DNA of 64,000 bases from assembly GCA_009602725.1 (NCBI GenBank), contig WELB01000213.1, forward strand, positions 74,378-138,377. The letters are read 5' to 3'. The DNA is from Spirogloea muscicola. Its lineage: Eukaryota > Streptophyta > Zygnematophyceae > Spirogloeales > Spirogloeaceae. Below are positions 10,079 through 22,229 of the stretch, piece by piece; the first letter of the stretch is position 1; each line of letters opens with the position of its first letter. The notes beneath the pieces were generated by a model. The model saw only the letters and a program-made list of their open reading frames with translations, did not search any database and was not told where the DNA came from. The translations under genes and the position numbers were made by a program.

Positions 10079-12231
10079 ATGGGCGCTGCCGCCGAGCCCG
10101 CCGCCCCCGCCGCCGTGAGCGCCAGCCCCAGCTCCGCCGCCGCCGCTCTCTCGCTGTCTCCGGAGCCCCATCTCCACTCTCCCTTGCTCCTCTTGGCTGT
10201 GGCCTCACGCCAAGAAGCCGGTCACACAACCGCAGTGCGAAGGATGGGAGTCCAACTCCCAGCCTCGTCCCCTTCTCCGCCTTCCACGAGTGGCGCTTCT
10301 CGTACTACGTCTGCCGTCGTCTTGCCCATCCGTCGAGCCAGCCTGCTCGCCCTGACGACGGCCCGCTTCTCTCCTTCCCTGTGCACCCGCCGAGGCAGCC
10401 CGGCATCGAGGCCTGGTACATGGACGACAGCGCCGAGGACCAGCGCCTGGAGCACCGCCTGTCGCCCAACCAGCCCGTCTCCTCCAACAAGCTCGATGGT
10501 AAAACCCCCCTCCCCCTGCTCCCTGCCCCATTCCACGTGTCTCCTTCCTTCACTCACGTCCATGTAACCCTCCACTCACGTCCACTACCCAGTACTGTAT
10601 GCTGCAACTATGACCTGCACTTCGCTGGCTTTCGCAGTAGCTGACAATCTTAGCAGTGCCTCTTCTGCTTCCTCTCCCCTTGACCTTATAGACGCTGCTA
10701 CGACGCAGGCCCCCCTCCTTTCCACCACATTGCTGAGGTACCTGGCCTCCTGAGCGTTCGCCTGCCACCTCCTTGGCAGGCCAAAGCAGCCCTCATTGCT
10801 CAGCCAGTTTGGCTTGGGGTCGAGCTGACCATTAGATGCTGTTGTGGTGCAGACCTGGGCGTGTTGCAGTGGCGCCTTGACGCCGACCAGTGGGAGAGCG
10901 ACCCAAAGCTCGCCGCCATCCGGGAGGAGCGCGGTTATTCTTACCATGTGAGCGTGGCTAGTAAAGGCTCCTGAAATAGAGCATGCCAAACAACTTAATA
11001 CCATGGCATCTCAGTATCCTGGACCCTAACCTCAAGTCTGGACCTTTCCTGTTGATCGACCAGACTAGGGTGGTCTGACAAGCGACTGTGGTGCCTAGGT
11101 CGCTCAAGTCATCTCATGCAAACTGAAGCATTGCCATGCCCTGCTACATCATTCGTGTGGTTGCCAGCATTCACTAGATTTGTGCCTTGACCCCGTGACA
11201 GGTTCTGCACCCTTACTTGTTTGTCTGGTCCACAGAGTTGTGGAAGTCAGCAGAGGTCAAGTCTTGTTGCATTGACTCGTTCCTAAGTAGAAATTGAAGT
11301 ACAGGTTCACTGAACAGAATATGATGCACTCTGGTTGCTTGAGCAGGATGTGATTGCGGTGGCACCTGACAAGTTGCCAAATTATGAAGAGAAGATCAAG
11401 GGCTTCTTTGAGGAGCATTTGCACACAGACGAGGAAATTCGATATGTCCTTGAGGGCAGTGGTGGGTATCCAGCCAGAAACAAAGTCGGGACAACATGGT
11501 AGCTACCATGTGTGGCGCCTATATCTGAGTTGACAGCCTTTTCTTGCCAGGCTACTTTGATGTCAGGGACACGGACGAGCAGTGGATTCGTATCAAGTGC
11601 TGCAAGGGCGACATGATTGTGCTGCCAGCTGGTATATACCATCGTTTCACCCTCGACTCCAACGACTACATCAAGGTGATTTGTCACCTTGCTGCCACTA
11701 CAAGGATTAGCATGTGTGAGACAGCTTCCAAGTTCCATTCACCCTTTGACTGCTCACAGTATCTTGAGCTTCGTGCACCTGATGCTTTTGACTTTCAGGC
11801 CCTTAGGCTTTTTGTGGGCGAGCCTGTATGGACTCCACACAATCGGCCTGCTGACCACTTGGACGCCAGGCAAGTCAGACTGTTGTGGGTAGAAATACCA
11901 CAGAGAGCCTGACATTGAAAGATAATTTTTCTGAAGCTGTTGTACTTGTGATCTGCATGGTATGGTAGGTGCAGTGAATCATGAATGGATTTGCCTGTAT
12001 TGGGTAGTCCTCCTGAATGTGCACCAGTCAATGCACAGTAATCGCAGCATCTGTAGATGCATTTATATCTATTGTAGCAACAATCTTGGTGTGCGTGCGA
12101 GGCCTGTCTGTAGTGATGTTGTCCCCCACTTCACATCACCCTCAAATGTCTGCCGTCTGTCGCCTACTGTCTGCCGCAGGCAATCCTACATGGCTGGCCT
12201 GGCCAAGGCCCAAACGGTGTCTATCACGTAG
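10079..12231 (+). CDS. ARD: Acireductone dioxygenase (ARD/MtnD)
   Basis: Seven exons close in phase to 197 residues: 10079-10114, 10399-10498, 10853-10947, 11347-11461, 11551-11675, 11799-11869 and 12180-12231. The family hallmarks run in order: [76 protein letters not shown] and [20 protein letters not shown]. The cupin metal ligands are visible as H101, H103 and E107 (HxHx3E) and H146. The enzyme oxidises acireductone to 4-methylthio-2-oxobutanoate plus formate (Fe2+ form), the last oxygenase step of methionine salvage; the cytosol or nucleus is usual. Length is close to the family norm (about 180-200). Intron 6 is GC-AG (CCAG|GCAAGT). The first exon is short and Ala-rich; an upstream in-frame ATG at 9938 exists, but the GTGAGC donor at 10115 favours 10079. 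Confidence 0.93.
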
Positions 12232-12325
12232 GGTGGCAGCTCGACACTTTCTCCACTCGACTTTGACATTGCTCCATCATGCTCCATGCTCCATATTGCT
12301 CCATGATTTAAGACTGTATGTCATG

Positions 12326-12330
12326 TGTAA
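12326..12330 (+). terminator. Putative polyadenylation signal of ARD
   Basis: TGTAA, the usual chlorophyte 3'-end signal, lies 95 nt after the ARD stop codon. The position is plausible for a short 3' UTR; there is no transcript evidence. Confidence 0.45.
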
Positions 12331-14124
12331 CATATGACACAACAGGTGCTGTTGTCCAATTGTTTGCTGTACATGGGGCGGACATTTTTCTGCTTCCGCT
12401 GACAAACAGATATAGCGATATACTGACTTGAAGATCATTACATAATGCAATTGGAATGATCAGAAAGCCTCTCGTCCTTCACTCATTGCCTGTGATACCA
12501 CCATTGTCCCATCTGAATTTGCTTCGTGTTCGCTTAAGCACATCTGATCTGAGCTGCAGGGTGGCAGGATACTTAGGGTGTTGCCGAAGCCATTTCCTGT
12601 CAGTACATGATGTGAATATTGCACGAATCTTAAGAAGCGAAATATTTAGCCTGTCATTGGCTCTGTTCAGAACCCTGGCGTCAATTTGACTGTCGCTTGG
12701 TAGATAAGTAAGACCTTAAGTACTTGACAAGTTCTTGCAAGCAGCCTAGAGCCTTTTGTGGACGTGGATAACAATGCAAAAGCCTGAACTTGTGGCACTC
12801 ATGGATAAAGGTGGAAGAGCAGCAAAGGATGAAGATAGCAAAAGGCATAGCATTAAGGCCCTCGCCTGCTGCGCATTGTTTGGCAGCAGGCACTAAGCGG
12901 GGAGCAGGCGAGCCTCCAGGTTGCCAGCTCCCTTGCGCACTGCATGGAGCCCTCACTGTCACTGCTTTCATGGCGATGCTTGTTCTCCTTCACCTTGCAC
13001 CTTCTCGTGGGGCGTGAGCTAGATGCCATCGTGGATGTTCCGTCTGTGATCATGTGTCACTTGTCTATGTTAGACTCTGGCTGTTGAGCTAGCCTGGTTG
13101 GCTATTTGCGGCTGCTGGCAGTCATCCTGCCCCAACAAACATGAACATCTCTCCGGGGTAGGCCGCTTACAGCAACTGCCTTTTGAGTTGGATATGACTC
13201 TTCGCTCTTTGCTATCTTCTACCGTTTCTTTTGGGCTTCCGCTTCTTGACTTACTTTGGTGGTATGCTTGATTCTTGCACTGTCGCTACATTGTCAATTG
13301 CCGCATCTCCATCGTGCACGTCCTTGGTCGGAGCAGCACAAAGTCGTAATTACTTTACAAAGATAGTGGCGGTCTGACAGCAGCTCAGCTGCATGCAACA
13401 GCCTGTTGCCACCGTGTCAGTGGTCAGCGAGGTGCGTGGGCCATTGCTGTGCTGTGCAGCATGGCAATGCAAGTGGTCATGAGCGAGTGTTCAAGTTGTT
13501 AATCTGTAAGTTTCCAATTCCACAATCTTGAAGCTTCAGTTGTGCTGGTGATGTCTACGTGACTTACGCTGCGGGTAGATATGCTGGAATTCCCCGAGCC
13601 AAGAGGCCGCCAGCTGAGGCCGTCAGCTCCGGAGCACGACTGTATGCTCCGCTTAGCTCCGCATGGCTGAGCATGTCTGGCATGGCCGAGCTGCCAGCTA
13701 CTGCTTGCCAGGCTGCCTGTGCTGCATGCAGCTCGGGACAGGATGCTGACCCTCATAAGAAAGCAGGTGAGCATTTGAGATTGAGCAAACCCCTTGCATC
13801 CTGGAGGGGGGGTGGCAAGGGACTCACCAGAAGAAGTGGTGAAGACCCATGTTCTGTTTACTTTTCTCTTAGATAACTTTTTCGGGGTTTGGGATACGGA
13901 AGCCCAGAGCACGGCAGCCTTGCTGCTGCCTGCTGCCGCAGCCCCTTGCCACACAGCTTGCTCGCGGCTTCTGTGTGGAGTTTGTGGCGGCATCTGCTTG
14001 GGCCAGCCTGCTGCTGGTGCCGAGGAGGTGAAGCCGCCACCTTGCGGTGGCGCCACAGCCTGCATAGTGTGTGCGAGTACTTCTCCATCTAAGGGTTCTG
14101 CTCATGATGTCCCTTGTCACCGAA
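12331..14124. other. Intergenic region without a supported gene
   Basis: Composition is moderate and no frame shows a recognisable family or a consistent exon chain. The 188-codon minus frame around 13.5-14.0 kb and its plus-strand partner overlap each other and look like composition artefacts. Nothing else was seen. Confidence 0.5.
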
Positions 14125-14385
14125 AGGCCTATGTCCTTACAGCGGTCCCAAGTGCTTGCTTTGCACGGCCAAGCCGGTCGCGTCCTTGCAGCAGCCTCTG
14201 GCTTGTGCAGCGGGGTTGCTCTCTTCCTCCCCTCAGCTCATCTGACTTTTTACTGCTGACAGGGGGGTTGTTAAGAGCGCCTTGTCTGCCTAGCCTGTGG
14301 CTCCGTCATGAATGCATACATGCATCTGGCTGGCTTTTACAGCCCCTCTTTCAGTATCAGCAGCCACATTTTTCTTCGAAGTGAC
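14125..14385 (+). mobile_element. Retroelement 3' end (type C)
   Basis: The translation around 14138-14260 reads LQRSQVLALHGQAGRVLAAAS followed by GLCSGVALFLPSAHLTFYC, parallel to the better preserved LQRSMARALHLRAGRALAAAS at 44551 on. A distinctive tail follows (CTGCCTAGCCTGTGGCTCC ... TTTACAGCCCCTCTTTCAG ... CAGCAGCCAC) that recurs in two FAS1 introns. Only the C-terminus and 3' UTR are present. Confidence 0.6.
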
Positions 14386-14469
14386 GTCCCCATCCAGCTG
14401 TGCTTTCGCACTGTTGCCTGATCTCCTCTTAGCCTAGGGCTTCGCTTTATGTAGCCCCAGAGGCAGCTT

Positions 14470-14990
14470 CGACACAGAGGGCGAGGGCTGCAAGGAGCCA
14501 GCCAAAACAATTGTGGACAAGGTCGCAGAGGGCGTGGAGGGCCCGTCCTCCAACCACGGAAGCCCGTGGTCACGTGGGCAGCTTACACGGCCTCCCCGAC
14601 GACGCCGTTGCCGGAGCAAGTTTGCCACCCTCGAGCGCACACGCGCGGGCTTCTGCGGCGTCGTTCATGGTGTGCGCGTGTAGGTGGCACTGTAGCGGAT
14701 CGGCTCCGCGGGGCCCTCCGCGGGGGCTAATAAGAGCCGGCAGCTCTGCCGCCTCCGAAATTGGCTGCCACAGTTGCGCGAGCTCACGGGCCGCTGCTGC
14801 CACCCCCAATCCCTGGTTGAGTCGCCTCCACGCCCGCCCACCCGAGCCGGCACCCCTTGTCCTCTTTTCCCAAAGTGAGGTCTTCCCAAATCTTTTCCCT
14901 GCAGCGACTTACTCAGACTTGACGTTGCTCACTCGTGGGTACTGAGCTTCCATCTGCATCGTCTCGTGTCTAGTTAAGTAGTTCTTTCTT
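14470..14990 (+). mobile_element. Retroelement 3' end (type D)
   Basis: The plus-strand frame ends FPAATYSDLTLLTRGY and stop at 14945, immediately followed by GAGCTTCCATCTGCATCGTC, a tail shared with 17385, 42503 and 43592. The upstream part (14.6-14.9 kb) is GC-rich and open but not recognisable. The ORF end is the same as in 22160-22205 and 43545-43593. Confidence 0.6.
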
Positions 14991-15154
14991 TTGGCACCTT
15001 CTTATGGGCTTTGGATATTGTCCGTTCTTTTAGGCTGGCTTTGCCAGCCCCTCTTCTCTCAGGGCAAGCAATTCTTTCCCAAATCAGGTGCGACGGCTGT
15101 GAAAGGCCAGCCCAAAAAGGAGTAGACAGGGTCCGGAGGGGCCGGCAAGCGACA

Positions 15155-15275
15155 AAGAAGAAGAAGAAGTGGCTCTCCCAATGGGGGCAAGGGCTGTGAG
15201 AAGCCAGCCCGAAAAGAATTGACAAGGTTCGAAGGGGCCAAACTACGAGCTAAGCAGCGACTGCGGGGCCTGAAG
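15155..15275 (-). repeat. Core hairpin repeat, copy 1
   Basis: A unit of about 108 bp running from GTGGCTCTCCCAATGGGGGC to GACTGCGGGGCCTGAAG, preceded by an AAG microsatellite. By eye it is identical to the copies at 16431-16537 and 36211-36317. It contains GGCTGTGAGAAGCCAGCC at its centre. The high identity means recent spread. Confidence 0.85.
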
Positions 15276-16205
15276 AGGCTAAAGCGACAAAGCACACAGC
15301 TACGCAAGTGGCTGCCACAAGTAGGTGCACGTTTTGGCGGGCCCTTTCACGGTCCTCACCCCCTTTGCAAGCGCCAGCTATCGCCTCCTTGCAAGAGCTT
15401 CTTTCTCTGGGGCCGGACGGAGGCTCACTCGCACAAAGCTGTAAGTTCCCATCCGTAAGCGTGGCGACCATCCTGCTACACGGTCATAGACGGCTGTGAA
15501 ACGTCACTTATCTCATGCAAGAAAAACAAGCAATACTTGACGATGGCCGACCAGAAAGTGCCTCGTTAGCAGCCGCAAGTTGACAAAGTCAGAAGCTGCA
15601 GTACATTGTATGACGTGCCCGGCTTCGCCCAGGTAAGCGCACGTCGCGCACCTCCGCCCCTTTCCAGAAGCGGTGCAGGTCGAGTCGACATGGCCCCCGC
15701 ACGGCTCCCCCAGCTCTGTGGCACCTCCGACCCTCTTACTTTAGTGCTTCATTTTATCTAGCCACATTGTTTGCACTGCACTCTTTGCACTTTCTGCTTT
15801 TTTGTTCAAACAATGTATTGCCTCTGAATCGGCCTCGCTCTCAATCCATGAGCACCGCGCGCCTTCTCCCTTACGGCGGCGGCGTGGCGCGGGTGGCCTG
15901 CCGGAGGTGGTGCGCGTCCCACGAGGGGAAGGGGCCCCAGCGAAGGGTTCGCTCAGTGGAGAGCCCCAAGGCGCACACGCATGTACGGGTCAGGTGAGGG
16001 GCCCAATAGGTGGGCCGGCGGGAGGCACTAAAGCGGCGGCGGGCCCCACGATGGTCGTGGCCTAAAGCGGCTCACGAGTGGGGGCCCACGATTGGGGAAG
16101 CGGGGCGAACGTGCGCGGCAGGGCTGCCGTCGAGGAGGTAAGGGCTCGCCCGTTGAGGATAGGGGCTGGGAAAAGCCAGCCCAAAAAAAAGAAATGGCGC
16201 GCGGG

Positions 16206-16293
16206 GCGCATGAAATGAAAAGGGAGGCCAATTCAAGCCAATACACACTTCAAGCAGAAGCGAGTGCAAACTAAACAAGGCTACATAATATAG
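16206..16293 (-). repeat. AT-rich tail block (ATGAAATGAAA ... ACAAGGCTACATAAT)
   Basis: It shares the order GGCGCATGAAATGAAA, GGGAGGCCAAT, CAAGCCAATACA and AAACAAGGCTACATAAT with 22433-22521, and partially with 23596-23650. At 22.5 kb the block lies directly downstream, on the minus strand, of a retroelement ORF end, so it is probably part of that 3' UTR. Confidence 0.6.
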
Positions 16294-16415
16294 AGAAAAA
16301 AAGAATGAACGAAGGACGAGAAGGGGCCAGGGGAAGCACTAAGTTAAACAAGCACAAGAAGTCGAGGGGGGGTCCTGGCGACAGCGCCGGCGCGAAGCCC
16401 CGGCAGAAGAAGAAG

Positions 16416-16537
16416 AAAGAAGAAGAAGAAGTGGCTCTCCCAATGGGGGCAAGGGCTGTGAGAAGCCAGCCCGAAAAGAATTGACAAGGTTCGAAGGGGC
16501 CAAACTACGAGCTAAGCAGCGACTGCGGGGCCTGAAG
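16416..16537 (-). repeat. Core hairpin repeat, copy 2
   Basis: Same 108-bp unit as 15155-15275, again preceded by an AAG-rich microsatellite (AAGAAGAAG). Directly behind it, at 16540-16590, is a second module of a slightly different subtype (GGCTCGCCCATTGAGGATG...), so modules can be tandem. Confidence 0.85.
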
Positions 16538-17091
16538 AAAGGCTCGCCCATTGAGGATGAAGGCTGGGAAAAGCCAGCCCAAAACAGAAGCGAGGCGGGG
16601 CGCATCTACTTGGCGCACACGCGGCATGGCGGCCGAGCAGCGCCGCCAGGCCGTGGCGTGCCCGGCCAAGCGGCGCGGCGGCGGCGGCGGGCTGGGCTGG
16701 GGCTGGCTTTTTCCAGCACCTATCCGCTGGGAGCGAGGCCCGCTGCGAGGGCCCGCCATTTGGGCCCGCCGCCAACCTGCCGAGCTGCCCGAGCGGTGCC
16801 ATAATGGTAGAGCCCCAAATAGGCAAAACGAAAGCAGCAGAACTTTCCAAGGTGCCGAGGGGGCTGGGAAAAGCCAGCCTACAGAAGAGAATGAAACAGT
16901 TTTTTCCATCGTGAGATGCCCATGTGAGAGGCCAGCCCAGAAATGAATGTAAGCCCATCCAAAGGGCGCGAGGGCTGTTGAAAGCCAGCTCGAGAAGAAT
17001 TGACGAGCCCAGAATGCACAGAGGTCTGAAAGGGCCAGTGGCCAGAAGGCGCAAGTAGCAGAAATCTACTCTCAATGACTTCTGCAAGTGG

Positions 17092-17200
17092 GGCCCCGCA
17101 GTCGCTGCTTAGCTCGTAGTGTGGCCCCTTCGAACCTTGTCAATTCTTTTCGGGCTGGCTTCTCACAGCCCTTGCCCCCATTGGGAGAGCCACTTCTTCT
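17092..17200 (+). repeat. Core hairpin repeat, inverted copy
   Basis: Reverse complement of the 15155 and 16416 units, starting GGCCCCGCAGTCGCTGC and ending GAGAGCCACTTCTTC, with few differences (one in the GTGTGGCC segment). Together with copy 2 it forms an inverted pair about 550 bp apart that could fold in transcripts. Confidence 0.8.
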
Positions 17201-17345
17201 GCAAGTGGGCGCTCAATACCCCCTTCAATAAGGGACTGGCTGGAGCGGGGTGGCATCGTGGAAAGAAATTGCTCGCCCTATAGAAAAAGAGGGGCTAGCA
17301 AAGCCAGCCCAGAAAAGAATGGACAATGTTTGACGGCCACAAAGG

Positions 17346-18404
17346 CCACAAAACGGTGCCGAAAAAGAAAAACCGAAAACACACTGAGCATCCATCTGCA
17401 TCATGTCGTGTCGTGGTGTTTCGTTATTCAGCGAGTGAGCAACAGCAAATCAAGAATAACTCGAAGCAGGAAAAGCGGACTCCACCGAAGCACTGGGGGC
17501 GGGGGGGGGGTTGTACCGCAGATGCCGGACGGGGTGGGGGTTGCCAGCGTAGGCCGCGCCGCGCCGCGACAAGCTCGCGTGACGTGGCGGTACAAACCCC
17601 CCCGCCCGCCGGCCCCTCTATTTGCCGCACCCAACCGCTGGTCGGGAGGCCCCCGCCGGTCCTGCGCCCTCCGATGCCGCATCCACGGCGCACCAGGAGC
17701 GTCGAGCGGGCGCCGGCCCACGTGACGGCTGCACGTGTGCTACCACGTCAGCCGGCGCGCTCGGCGGGGCTCCACGATAAGCGGCCGGAGATGCGGCGCC
17801 TGGGGGGGGGCGGGGACAGCCCAGCTCGCCAGCCCCCCCCCGCCCCCCCCCCNACCCCCCCCCCAACCCCTGGCTGGCTTTCTAGCCGCTAGCTCCTTTC
17901 ATAAGCACCTGGCTGGGCTTTCACAGCCGCTCTTTAAATATCGGCAGCCGCCTTCTTTCCATCAGCAGCCGCGTTCTATCCCCCCCCTCAAGCTGGCCAG
18001 CCCCCCACGCAGCAGCAGCTCCCCACTACAGCCTCCTCCGCCGCCGCCGCTCCGCCACGCCTTCTGCCCGTCTCCATCCTCGCCGTCAGCCAGCTGGGCT
18101 CCTCCCGGCCGCTGCGACGCTGCCGGGCCCGCCCTCCCTCCGTAGTCTCGCGGCCGTCCTGAGTACCCTCTCCCACCCTTTGGGACGGTGCATTGCTGTG
18201 GGCGCTCTCAGCCTGCTCGGGAGTGGGCGCCCTTCCAGGCCTCTCCGGTGGTGGAGCTGGCAGCTGGGCTCACGCGAGCGGCCTTGAGCCGCCACGGGGC
18301 TGGCGCCAGTGGCGGAGGGAGTGCCGACTGCTACGAGCTTGCACAAAGCGGAGTGGCGAGGTGGAATCTCCTGCAACACTTGAGCGAGCGCCACCCAGTG
18401 AACC
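17346..18404. other. Upstream region of cysteine-rich gene 1
   Basis: 17382-17440 carries the retroelement tail CTGAGCATCCATCTGCATCA. 17500-17870 is GC-rich with a poly-C run and one undetermined base (17853). 17868-17940 has two more degenerate hairpin modules (CTGGCTGGC..TTCTAGCC and GGCTGGGCTTTCACAGCC). 17950-18404 is probably the promoter and 5' UTR of the next gene. The long open frames here are composition-driven. Confidence 0.45.
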
Positions 18405-20097
<1,693 letters not shown>

Positions 20098-21169
20098 TGA
20101 CAACAGCTTATCGAATGCTGCCATCCTGGCAATAGCTTGTTAAGCATTGCAACTGTTGCCTCTGAGCCAAGGACGGGCATGCCACCCGGCACCACTCTCC
20201 ACTTTGCCATTCTCCACCGTGGTCCTTCCACCGGTTTGCCAGCTGCCGGTCCAGCTCCTTGAGCGATACCTTCCCCGGAGGCTTGTGGCGACCAACAAGC
20301 CTGCTGCTCCTCGCTGCGCCGACTCCAGGCAGGCTACACCACCCCTTCGCTTGCTATGCTAGATGTCCCGGTGCGTCCTTGGTAATGGTGATGCGTGGCA
20401 CAAACATCTGGTGTGATGCTACTCAGCATACTGGTCCGACGTGGCGGCTAGCCCTGTATCATGCCCGGTTCACCTGTATCCTCGTGTTGACTGCACCAAG
20501 TGAATGGTGAAGCAGCTGCCCACTGTCACAGACGTCCAAACTTTCCCGCTCGGTGAAGGGAGAAGTTATCTGAGTAGCATTGCAACCTTAAGTGAAGCTT
20601 CGCAGTCATGCCTTGTGCTCCTGAAAGTGTACCCTCATCCAACATACTTAGCAGCGAACATGCAGTCCCCAATCTTTCCCTGGTGTTTGATGCTGCTAAA
20701 ATCTCTATGGTGTGAATGGCGTGGCCTGTCTCACCCCATGCACAGGCTGGTCGACATGAGCACAATCGTGATGCGTGTCAGTCCTGTCTGATCCGTGCCT
20801 CGGCATCCTGCAAGTCCTGCTGGGCTTCTCGGAAGGATGGAATTCCTGCTCTAGTGACCCATCTTTGCTGCTGCTGCTTCCCACTGACCAATATCACCCA
20901 ACTCGCCCTCTCGAAGAGCCTGTACTTTGTTCTGCTGGAGCGCGAAGAGGAAGAAAGGAAAGCCGCGTGATGCACAGAGATTGAGGGGGAGGCCAAGCCA
21001 AGCAAGTGCACTAGTCTTGCGAAGGGCAAAGGGAATACGGGAGTTGGCGCTAGACCAAGCGAAGCTCTGGTCCATGAGGGGCTGGGAAGGGGGGGTGTTC
21101 GGGGAATAGACAGTCTCTTCCGGTAGAGGGTGATGGCTGTGATTGGTTAGCCCAGGAAAAGTGATGACA
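20098..21169. other. 3' region of cysteine-rich gene 1 and intergenic DNA
   Basis: Contains the presumed 3' UTR. I found no homologous frame, no hairpin modules and no clear TGTAA close to the stop. Nothing else can be supported. Confidence 0.4.
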
Positions 21170-21600
21170 GGACGCCTTGACCACTGACTCCTATGACCGC
21201 TCACATCCAACCCAGTGTGCCACCAAGGCTGGGTATGCGGTAGCCTGCGCCGCTCGGGCCAAGGAGCTAAAATATGCAGATCACCCGCGGGAAGACGAGT
21301 TCTTCCCGCTCGCCATCGATACGCACGGGGCGCTGGGCGCTCGGTGGCTCGAGCTGCTCAACCAGCTCTCATGTCACGCCATTGTCCGCCGCTTCCATGG
21401 GGAGCTGGTGGACTCCCATGCAGCAGGGTCGTTAGCGCAGGTGTACCGCATGCTCTTGGCCGTCTCGCTGCAGAGGTCTATGGCCCGCGCGCTGCACCTG
21501 CGTGCAGGCAGAGCCCTCGCTGCTGCCTCTGGCTCTGGCCAGGGACCCGCTTCCAGGAACCCAGTCTCTCTGACCTGAGGCTGCTTAGCAGGGGTTACTG
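21170..21600 (+). mobile_element. Non-LTR retrotransposon 3' end (type A)
   Basis: Closely matches 44265-44683: TTDSYDRSHPTQCATKAGY, ARAKELKYADHPREDEFFP, IDTHGALGARWLELLNQLS and LHLRAGRALAAASGSGQGP, then a slipped frame ending in the SLSDLRLLSRGY equivalent. The copy is about 430 bp, 5'-truncated within the nuclease-like domain. One reading-frame shift near the end (around 21545) separates it from the intact-frame copy. The following 21600-21745 repeats the same 3' UTR as 44684-44850, including the hairpin module. Confidence 0.85.
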
Positions 21601-21659
21601 AGTGCTTCGTAGCTGCTTCGTGCTTCTTTTCTGTGCTTGTTGTTCTTCGTACTTCCCCT

Positions 21660-21800
21660 GGCCCCTTCTCGTCCTTTGTTCATTCTTTTCTGGGCTGGCT
21701 TTTTCCAGCCCCTATCCTCAATGGGCGAGCCCTTCTCTCTTGTCCATTCCTTTGGGCTTGGCCTCCCCCAGCCACCACTTAATCTGGCCGCGCTTGCATT
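21660..21800 (+). repeat. Two hairpin modules plus CTGGCCGCGCTTGC motif
   Basis: The first module, TTCTGGGCTGGCTTTTTCC onward to GGGCGAGCCCTT, directly follows the type A ORF end. The second, TTGGGCTTGGCCTCCCCCAGCC, is followed by TTAATCTGGCCGCGCTTGC, a motif that recurs at 22297, 34487, 42610, 43176 and 44713. Confidence 0.75.
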
Positions 21801-21829
21801 TGAGAAGGCCGACTAGGGAAGGGGGAAGA

Positions 21830-22205
21830 GGATAGGCAGTTAGCGGGGGGGGGAGATCCTGAGGGGGGCGCGTGGAGTACACGCGGCAGCCTCGCGAGTG
21901 GAGGAGGCGCCCGCCTTGTCGCCGCGCCCGCGGAATGTGGCCGCCCAACCCACTTTCCTCCGCGGCTTCGCTCCAGCCCGCTGCAGGTCAGGGCGGCCGA
22001 TGACCTCCTGCCGCCCGCCTCGGTAGCGGCGTTCGTGGTACGCACGTCTGCACTCGGCGACCTTGTCCGTCTCCTGTAGCCTGGCCTTCCATCGAGCGGG
22101 GGCCTCAGGCCAAAGATGCTGGGCAGACCCGGCGACCTGGGATGGAGGGACATCTTTCCGCCTGCTAGCTACTCAGACTTGCATCTACTGACTAGAGGTC
22201 ACTGA
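21830..22205 (+). mobile_element. Retroelement 3' end (type D)
   Basis: GC-rich segment ending in PPASYSDLHLLTRGH and stop (about 22158-22204), the same end as 14900-14945 and 43545-43593. The portion upstream is open in part, but I cannot assign domains. It abuts the type A tail at 21.6-21.8 kb, so the elements are stacked. Confidence 0.55.
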
Positions 22206-22229
22206 GAGTCTGCCTGCTGCTGTCTCAGT

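Larger units (their letters stand above)
15020..17345. repeat. Cluster of hairpin modules in both orientations
   Basis: At least ten modules of about 60-110 bp, each centred on an imperfect stem such as GGGCTGG..CCAGCCC, lie here. Plus-oriented ones are near 15031, 16690 and 17092-17200. Minus-oriented ones are near 15100, 15169, 16145, 16431, 16545, 16860, 16920, 16965 and 17265. In the plus orientation the typical order is CCTTGTCNATTCTTTT, then the stem-loop, then a C-rich stretch and GGGAGAGCCACTTCTT or GGGCGAGCCCTT. The cluster also contains the AT-rich block at 16206-16293. The modules appear to be 3'-UTR parts of the retroelements (see 44795-44850, directly after an ORF end). No protein gene was seen. 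Confidence 0.7.

Noticed and set aside
13499-14384. 188- and 196-codon frames on opposite strands
   Set aside because: Mutually overlapping and without a domain; the 3' part is a retroelement tail.
15020-17345. Hairpin modules as tRNA or snoRNA genes
   Set aside because: No tRNA boxes, and the modules vary freely outside the stem; association with retroelement tails fits better.
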